This document shows, in pieces, positions 59,204 through 64,000 of a stretch of DNA of 64,000 bases. The DNA lies in NCBI GenBank assembly GCA_964251675.1, contig CAXUKS010000004.1, positions 62,001-126,000 on the forward strand, written 5' to 3'. The notes beneath the pieces were generated by a model that searched no databases, was not told the origin of the DNA, and saw nothing but the letters and a program-made list of their open reading frames with translations. Position numbers and translations under genes: made by a program. Position 1 is the stretch's first letter. Each line of letters starts with the position of its first letter. The DNA comes from JANXMY01 sp964251675 (GTDB lineage Bacteria > Armatimonadota > Armatimonadia > Armatimonadales > Capsulimonadaceae).

Positions 59204-59376
59204 TTGGAGGACACGACGCCGCTTTCTTCCGACCCAAACGCCCGCCTTGCCCGCGCCGCCCTGTCTCTGGAAGGCTTGTCTATCGGCGATGCCTCTGGGA
59301 GAGCATTCTCCCCGCTTTGCTCGCCGCCCTCGAGCCGCTCGTGCTCTGGCCCTTTCAGGAGACGAGCGAGATATGA
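59204..59376 (+). pseudogene. Possible broken N-terminus of an ADP-ribosylglycohydrolase
   Basis: From TTG 59204 the frame reads ARLARAALSLEGLSIGDASG, which resembles the first helix and GDALG metal loop of ADP-ribosylglycohydrolases. After this, the likely continuation (LPALLAALEPLVLWPFQETS) is in another frame and stops at 59376. About 55 residues in two frames remain. It lies just after the tRNA genes. Similarity is short, so the call is tentative. Confidence 0.35.
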
Positions 59377-59446
59377 CTGGCTGTAGGTATAATGTTCGCA
59401 GTTCGCAAACTCCGAACATAATATGATGAACTTGAAGCCGTAAGGT

Positions 59447-59465
59447 ACTCAAATTATATTTGAGT
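59447..59465. promoter_or_regulatory. Palindrome upstream of the HEAT-repeat gene
   Basis: Perfect 8-bp arms ACTCAAAT/ATTTGAGT around TAT, 31 bases before the HEAT-repeat start; likely an operator. A TATAAT (59388-59393) and a tandem GTTCGCA pair (59394-59407) lie further upstream. The stretch is AT-rich. Confidence 0.45.
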
Positions 59466-59496
59466 TAGTGACACTATAGAGGCAAAACTGGCAAGT

Positions 59497-61020
59497 ATGA
59501 CCGCAGAAGATATATTCCGACGATATGCAGAGCCGCTTACTATCCCAATTGCGGGAGATTTGGAAGCGGCTTTGCTGTCTGTAGCAGAGGTCTTGCCACT
59601 AGAATTATCTTTGCTCGATAAGAAAGTGCGGGAAGTTTCACAGTACTCCAGTCTCTATCAGTCCTGGCCTCAGATCGGCGCGAGTGAATTGGAGCAGATA
59701 CTCAACTCGCCTACATCCTCTGTTTATCTGATTGGTTTGATTAGCTTTCATCGAAGTGGCTACATCCGTGAACTGGCAGTGTCAAGGCTGGCTGAAAATA
59801 CCAGCGGTGCATCTCTCTCTTTCTTACTGCTTCGGCTGAATGATTGGGTTTCTCCTGTCTATCAAGCCGCTTCAACGGCGGTGCAGGCGCGGATCACGCC
59901 TCAGTATGTGGACGCGCTTGTCCGTAACATCAGCCTTATCTTCAGTTTGAGCAATCAGACGCGCCAGCGGCACGAGGCGCTGCTTTCTGCAATCACAACT
60001 CTGCTGAAGCGGCCCGAATGTGATGCCGCGCTGCAGCGTGGCCTGGCTGCAAAGGAGAAGGAGGATCGTCGCTTGTGCTTTCGCTTGCTGAGAGAAGCCA
60101 ACGACGCCCGCCTGCCAGATAGTCTTCCACGAATGCTGGCCGACGCTGACCCGGTAATCCGTCAGGCGGCGGCTCGCTGCACGCGCACCGCGCTGTCTGA
60201 GAGTGCGCTCCGTGCAGTGCTGCCACTGATGAAGCAGGATGCTTCTTTCTCGGTGCGCCGTGAGGTGCTTTACATTTATCTGGAACGCCTGCCGGGGCTT
60301 GCCTCTTTGCAGCTCAGGGAAGCTCTGCTTGACACCCAAGCCACCCTGCGCGGGATCGCCCGTTACTATTTGCAGCAAACCAATGACTTTGATGTTCCTG
60401 CCTTTTACCGCCAAACACTGGCTACCTCAAAACTCTCTCCGTCAACACTGAGGGCCGCTGTTTATGGGTTGGGGGAGACAGGAGCCCCCGTGGATGTCAG
60501 CTTGATTCTGCCTTATCTGTCTCATCCACTCGCACGGGTGCGGCGAGCGGCAGTCAAAGCTGTCAGCCGTCTGGACGGCGACAACCAGATCAACCTATTG
60601 TTAGCCGCGCTGACAGACGTGCGGCCAAGTGTTGTTCACGAAGCGCGTGAAGCACTCCAGCCCAGACTGCATCTTTTGGAAGAAGATATACTCTGGGGGA
60701 TATTCAGAAGTGAAACTCCGTTCCATATCCGGCAGGACGTTCTGAGACTTTTTCGGGCGCTGCCGAAATGGGACGCGATTTCTTTTCTTGTCATGGCTGC
60801 CGTGGATGAAGACCCCCAAATTCAGGAGCAGGCCGCAAAGCACCTTCAAGATTGGTCTGCAAATTTTAATCACAGCTTTACCCGGCCAAACGCGATGCAG
60901 TTGACGCGGCTGGAGAAAGCACTGCAGTTAAACCCGAATGTTTTTCTTGAGCATCTGGTGAGTGGGCTGAGAAAAAGAGGTATCACAAGAGATACTTCAG
61001 GGGCGAAACAGGAGCCTTGA
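59497..61020 (+). CDS. HEAT-repeat protein, 507 aa
   Basis: All-helical protein built of HEAT-like repeats, clear between about residues 75 and 470 (for example LPRMLADADPVIRQAAARCT and LPYLSHPLARVRRAAVKAVS). No catalytic domain, signal or membrane helix. HEAT proteins are usually scaffolds; some sit in defence or secretion loci, but no partner gene is adjacent. G+C is lower than in neighbours and it follows tRNA genes, which suggests acquired DNA. Confidence 0.8.
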   Translation: MTAEDIFRRYAEPLTIPIAGDLEAALLSVAEVLPLELSLLDKKVREVSQYSSLYQSWPQIGASELEQILNSPTSSVYLIGLISFHRSGYIRELAVSRLAENTSGASLSFLLLRLNDWVSPVYQAASTAVQARITPQYVDALVRNISLIFSLSNQTRQRHEALLSAITTLLKRPECDAALQRGLAAKEKEDRRLCFRLLREANDARLPDSLPRMLADADPVIRQAAARCTRTALSESALRAVLPLMKQDASFSVRREVLYIYLERLPGLASLQLREALLDTQATLRGIARYYLQQTNDFDVPAFYRQTLATSKLSPSTLRAAVYGLGETGAPVDVSLILPYLSHPLARVRRAAVKAVSRLDGDNQINLLLAALTDVRPSVVHEAREALQPRLHLLEEDILWGIFRSETPFHIRQDVLRLFRALPKWDAISFLVMAAVDEDPQIQEQAAKHLQDWSANFNHSFTRPNAMQLTRLEKALQLNPNVFLEHLVSGLRKRGITRDTSGAKQEP

Positions 61021-61202
61021 AGTCAGGCTGCCGACTGCGGGCGGCGTATACGCCGGGGGCAACAGGTAGGGAATGCCGCGCAAAGTTTAGCACGAGGATA
61101 CACGGCGGCGCTGCGAGGCGACAGGGACAGCGGCCTGATGGGCGCGATGCCTTTGGACCCGGCAATGAAACACGACCACAAATAAAACTCAAAATAAGAT
61201 GC

Positions 61203-61243
61203 AAAAAAGCGCCCCCGGCCAGCAGTGGCCGAGGGCGTTTTTT
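61203..61243. terminator. Bidirectional terminator
   Basis: GC-rich stem with A run on one side and T run on the other, between the HEAT-repeat gene and the convergent Spy-like gene. The 182 bases before it (61021-61202) show no gene. Confidence 0.85.
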
Positions 61244-61250
61244 GTGTTTC

Positions 61251-61604
61251 TCAGACAGCCTTCTTGTGGTGACGGCCCCTCATCGAGGCCACTTTTGATT
61301 TCTGGTCAGGGGTCAAGAGAGGCAGCATCTGGCGGCGCGTCGTCTGACGCAGCGCCTTGAGCTGAGACTTGCGGGCTTCGGGGGTCAGCGAGGTGTCGGC
61401 TTTGATGGCTTTGGCCTGCTGACGCTGGGCCTTGAGCATTGGCTTGAGCTGGGCTTTCTGGGCGTCGGTCAGGTCCAGCCTGGCTGCCAGCTTGGCGAGC
61501 TTGCCACCGGGATGGCCAACGTGAGCGCCCGCTTTGGCGTGCGCGAAGGTGGGGGCAAGGGCCAGAGACAGCGCCAGCAGGGAGGCGGGGATCAGCTTCT
61601 TCAT
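61251..61604 (-). CDS. Spy/CpxP-like small periplasmic protein
   Basis: 117 aa with a signal peptide (LIPASLLALSLALAPTFAHA). The mature part is helical, with two LTxxQ-like signatures (LDLTDAQKAQLKPML and LLTPDQKSKV) as in Spy/CpxP ATP-independent chaperones, and a His/Lys-rich end. Probably guards exported proteins under envelope stress. GGAGAAG lies before the ATG. Confidence 0.8.
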   Translation of the reverse strand: MKKLIPASLLALSLALAPTFAHAKAGAHVGHPGGKLAKLAARLDLTDAQKAQLKPMLKAQRQQAKAIKADTSLTPEARKSQLKALRQTTRRQMLPLLTPDQKSKVASMRGRHHKKAV

Positions 61605-61684
61605 GGGGTGGTCTTCTCCTGAGTGTTGGCCGGTCGTCGGCTTCTGTCTGGGTCAGACGTGCAGAGGCGAAGAAGGTTCACTTC

Positions 61685-61852
61685 AACCTCTCCCCCTGCC
61701 CTCTCCTCCAGCGAGGGAGCTGGACCCATACGGACCGCACAAGAGCAGGGAACAGAGGGCAGGGAACAGAGGGCAGGGGCAAGCCCTGCCCCTACGGTTC
61801 CTAATCCTAACTTCTGGCTCCCTCGCTGGAGGAGAGGGCGGGGGGAGAGGTT
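61685..61852. repeat. Long inverted-repeat element with tandem repeats inside
   Basis: 36-bp arms (61685-61720 and 61817-61852) match at all but one place. The centre has two tandem copies of a 14-base unit CAGGGAACAGAGGG (61746-61773) and a hairpin ending CTAC (61771-61795). It is the largest member of the family and touches the SDR stop codon. Confidence 0.9.
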
Positions 61853-61853
61853 C

Positions 61854-62750
61854 CTAAAACTCCGCCAGCACCAGCCCGCCGTGGGAGCGCAGGATGCGGG
61901 GCTGGCCGGGGGCGGCAGACGACGGCCCGGCGACAGGCGGCGGGGGCGCGGGGGCGTCTTTGGGCAGGCCGAAGCCGCCCAGATCAAAGCCGAACACGGA
62001 GCGTCCGGCGGGCTTGTCGGTCAGCTTGGTTCCCAGGACAGCGCGGGCGGGGGACACCAGTGTCTCGCGCAGGGCGGCGACGAGCAGGACGTCATGGGTG
62101 ACCGCCGCCCGGCTGGACACCGTTTCCGTGTCGGCATCCGGGGACGGGGCGACTTCGCGGACACCGACCCCGGAGCCGTCGAGCTGCCGGGTCCAGCCTG
62201 CGGTCAGCGCGGACAGGGCATGGGCAGACGCCGTGTAGACGGCCTCGGAAGCCACAAATTCGGCAGTCTCGCGGGGGGTGGGGTTGTAAATCACAATGCC
62301 GCCCGCACGGCGGCGCCGCAGGACGGGGGCGACGGCCTGCACGCCGTAGAGGGCGCTTTTGACATTGACCTGCATGGTCAGATCAAACTCATGGTCGCTG
62401 ACATCCAGCGCGGACAGCTTCAGCGCCCGGTTGACCGCATGGACAAAGCCGTCGATGTGCCCGTACTGCTCTTCCACCTGCCTGATGACCGCCTCGGCCT
62501 GTGCCCGGTCGGCCATGTCGGTGGTCAGCGGAAAGATGCGGTCTTCGCCGGTCTGCTCGCGCACCTGCGCTGCCAGGGCCTCAATGCGAAAGACGCGGCG
62601 GCGGGCAATCGCAATCACCCGCGCCCCTTCGGTCTGCGCCAGGCGGCGCGTTGTGCCGTAGCCAATCCCGCTGGACGCGCCCGTGACAATCACCAGCCGC
62701 CCCGCCAGCGCCTCATCCGACCGCCGTCCTTCATTGTTCCATGCTCTCAT
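61854..62750 (-). CDS. SDR-fold protein with degenerate active site
   Basis: 298 aa. The Rossmann start is normal (LVIVTGASSGIGYGTTRRL). The catalytic Tyr-xxx-Lys is YTASA, so the lysine is lost; the serine strand reads IVIYNPTPRE, with no serine; NNAG is replaced by HAVNRA. It therefore probably binds a nucleotide without classical dehydrogenase activity. The last ~50 residues are a Pro-rich tail (PAPPPPVAGPSSAAPGQP) and a short end. It is divergent from the lysine aminotransferase gene; start follows GATACT by 6 bases. Confidence 0.82.
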   Translation of the reverse strand: MRAWNNEGRRSDEALAGRLVIVTGASSGIGYGTTRRLAQTEGARVIAIARRRVFRIEALAAQVREQTGEDRIFPLTTDMADRAQAEAVIRQVEEQYGHIDGFVHAVNRALKLSALDVSDHEFDLTMQVNVKSALYGVQAVAPVLRRRRAGGIVIYNPTPRETAEFVASEAVYTASAHALSALTAGWTRQLDGSGVGVREVAPSPDADTETVSSRAAVTHDVLLVAALRETLVSPARAVLGTKLTDKPAGRSVFGFDLGGFGLPKDAPAPPPPVAGPSSAAPGQPRILRSHGGLVLAEF

Positions 62751-62756
62751 AGGTTC

Positions 62757-62762
62757 AGTATC
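62757..62762 (-). promoter_or_regulatory. -10 box of the SDR gene
   Basis: GATACT on the minus strand, exactly 6 bases before the ATG; no clear -35. Leaderless type. Confidence 0.45.
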
Positions 62763-62797
62763 GGCGTTTGCGCCGCCGGGCAGGAGGGTGAAGAGGG

Positions 62798-62803
62798 TAT
62801 AAT
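62798..62803 (+). promoter_or_regulatory. -10 box of the lysine aminotransferase gene
   Basis: TATAAT exactly 6 bases before ATG 62810, with no recognisable -35. Leaderless type; shares the 59-bp divergent gap with the SDR promoter. Confidence 0.6.
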
Positions 62804-62809
62804 CACGCT

Positions 62810-64000
62810 ATGGAACCTAACGCCCCCCGCTACCCTGGCCCGCGCTCGCAGGCGATGATTGAAGAGATGCAGCGGTATGTCGTTTATCATCCCTGGCCCT
62901 TTGCTGTGGACTTAGAGCAGTGCGAAGGCATGACGCTCACCACGGTGGATGGGCAGCGGATTTTTGACTGGGCCGGGTACTACGGCTCCAAGCTCATCGG
63001 GCACAACCACCCGCGCCTTCAGGAGCCTGCTTATTTGAAGATGCTGGCACGGGCGGCCAACAACAAAGTCGCTAACCCCGACTTCATCACGCAGGAGTGC
63101 CTGGACTACTATAAATTGCTGCACCGGCTGTCGCCGAAAACCATGCAGGGGTGCGAAAGCCGCGAAGTGTACGCCGTCAACTCCGGGGCCGAGGCCGTGG
63201 AGAATATGCTGAAATACCTGCTGTCGTGGCACAATGCCAAGCATCAAAAGCGCGGGGGCCGCTCGCAGTCGTCCAACCGCCGCTTTCTGTATTTTGACCA
63301 AGCATTTCATGGCCGTACCGTCTACGCGCTCCAGGTGACGCAGACATTGGACCCGGTGGCAACGCAGGACTTTCACGGGCTGGCCGCAACCGGCAATATC
63401 AAAGTCCCGTTTCCGGCGATTGACAGCGACGCCCCCGCCGCCGAGAACGACGAGCGGACGCGGCAGAGCCTCGCGCTGATTGAAAGCATTCTGTCGCAGA
63501 TGGGCGAGGAGATTGTGGGGATTATCGTTGAGCCAATTCAGGGCGCGGGCGGGCAGCGGTGCGCCCAGCCGGAGTGGTTCCGGGGCCTGTCCCGGCTCGC
63601 CCATCAGTACGAAGTGGGGTTAGGCTTCGACGAAGTGCAGACCTCGGCCGGACCGACCGGGGAATTATTCGCCATTGACAACTTTGATCTGCCCTATGCC
63701 CCGCAGGCCGTGGCGGTGGGCAAGAAGTTCGCCGTCGGGGCGCTGTTCATGCGCGAGCCGCTGGCCGACATCGGCGTTCTGGACAGCACCTGGGGCGGCG
63801 GGCTGGTCGACATGGTGCGCTTCTGCCAGGAGTGGGCGGTGGTGGAAGACGAGGGGTTAATGGCCCGCGCCGCCGTGAACGGGCAATACCTCGCCGACGG
63901 CCTGCGCGGCCTGCAATCGCGCTTCCCCGCGCTGGTCCGCAACGTGCGTGGTATGGGTCTGTATCAGGGCTTCACCCTGCCCGACGGCGCGACCCGCGCC
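62810..64000 (+). CDS. lat: L-lysine 6-aminotransferase-like class III aminotransferase (partial)
   Basis: 397 codons up to the window end; the C-terminus is missing. PLP class III fold with IFDWAGYYGSKLIGHNHPRL, the cofactor-contact NSGAEAVENMLKYL, FHGRTVYALQVT, IVEPIQGAGG, FDEVQTSAGPTGE and the PLP lysine in VAVGKKFAVGALF (305 or 306). The overall pattern is close to lysine 6-aminotransferase, which makes allysine/piperideine-6-carboxylate from lysine. Other class III transaminases remain possible. No ribosome-binding site; probable leaderless mRNA. Confidence 0.85.
   Translation, partial: MEPNAPRYPGPRSQAMIEEMQRYVVYHPWPFAVDLEQCEGMTLTTVDGQRIFDWAGYYGSKLIGHNHPRLQEPAYLKMLARAANNKVANPDFITQECLDYYKLLHRLSPKTMQGCESREVYAVNSGAEAVENMLKYLLSWHNAKHQKRGGRSQSSNRRFLYFDQAFHGRTVYALQVTQTLDPVATQDFHGLAATGNIKVPFPAIDSDAPAAENDERTRQSLALIESILSQMGEEIVGIIVEPIQGAGGQRCAQPEWFRGLSRLAHQYEVGLGFDEVQTSAGPTGELFAIDNFDLPYAPQAVAVGKKFAVGALFMREPLADIGVLDSTWGGGLVDMVRFCQEWAVVEDEGLMARAAVNGQYLADGLRGLQSRFPALVRNVRGMGLYQGFTLPDGATRA

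Noticed and set aside
61746..61773. Tandem 14-base repeats considered as a CRISPR-like array
   Set aside because: Only two contiguous copies with no spacers; they belong to the inside of an inverted-repeat element.

Overview
The window is a 64 kb, high-G+C bacterial chromosome segment. Roughly sixty protein genes are tightly packed on both strands, and many stop/start pairs overlap as ATGA, GTGA or TGATG. It has no rRNA, no CRISPR array and no recognisable insertion sequence. The gene content suits a free-living bacterium with an envelope: the DAP/lysine pathway, an F-type ATP synthase, RNase J, a SigB/RsbV/RsbW partner-switching module, a Spy-like small periplasmic protein, Tat-exported and PilZ proteins, and Pnkp/Hen1 RNA repair. 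The mix is reminiscent of Terrabacteria-like lineages such as Armatimonadota, but that is inference; no rRNA or diagnostic marker is present.

Layout. 0.1-8.8 kb: an M16 protease, dapB, a hicAB pair, a DPM1-like glycosyltransferase, a hybrid histidine kinase, asd and dapA. 8.9-19.3 kb: RNase J, a Ycf46-like AAA+ ATPase, xerD, deoB and a 1199-residue GH18-NodB-GT2 fusion. 19.5-24.3 kb: ATP synthase genes from two subunit-I-like proteins through atpB-E-F-H-A. The expected atpG-D-C do not follow. Instead there is an accessory patch (24.3-27.1 kb) with a DUF3800 gene bracketed by the atpA 3' end and a second, partly diverged copy of it, then two small HNH-associated modules. 27-30 kb: M29 aminopeptidase, VWA protein, stress protein.

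30.1-38.7 kb, all on the minus strand, is the most interesting region: mnmA, rsbV, rsbW, sigB, hen1, an ADP-ribosylglycohydrolase, an unrecognised 189-residue gene and pnkp. hen1 starts 9 bases after the sigB stop, so RNA-end repair appears to be physically coupled to a stress sigma factor switch. 38.8-47.3 kb: a PepV-like dipeptidase, phosphoesterase, RarA, M48 protease, ung and nitroreductase. 47.5-51.6 kb: a zinc-ribbon/TPR protein, a proline-rich/TPR exported protein and a PilZ protein in one probable operon. 51.7-64 kb: a small ORF and EamA transporter, pth, a Tat phosphoesterase, an MFS transporter, two proteins sharing a YDLAGNP motif, a rhomboid-TPR protease, tRNA-Arg(CCU), tRNA-Ser(CGA), a HEAT-repeat protein, a Spy-like protein, a degenerate SDR and the start of a lysine 6-aminotransferase cut by the window end.

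Two genome-wide habits show up. First, at least eight promoters place a TANNNT-like -10 box exactly 5-6 bases before the start codon, so their mRNAs are probably leaderless. Second, long nearly perfect inverted repeats (12-36 bp arms) sit at gene ends and often touch or supply the TAG stop codon of the neighbouring gene. Lower-G+C genes (hicAB, 10.7-11.6 kb, 24.5-27.1 kb, 32.9-33.4 kb, 59.5-61 kb) stand out by eye as probable accessory cargo.
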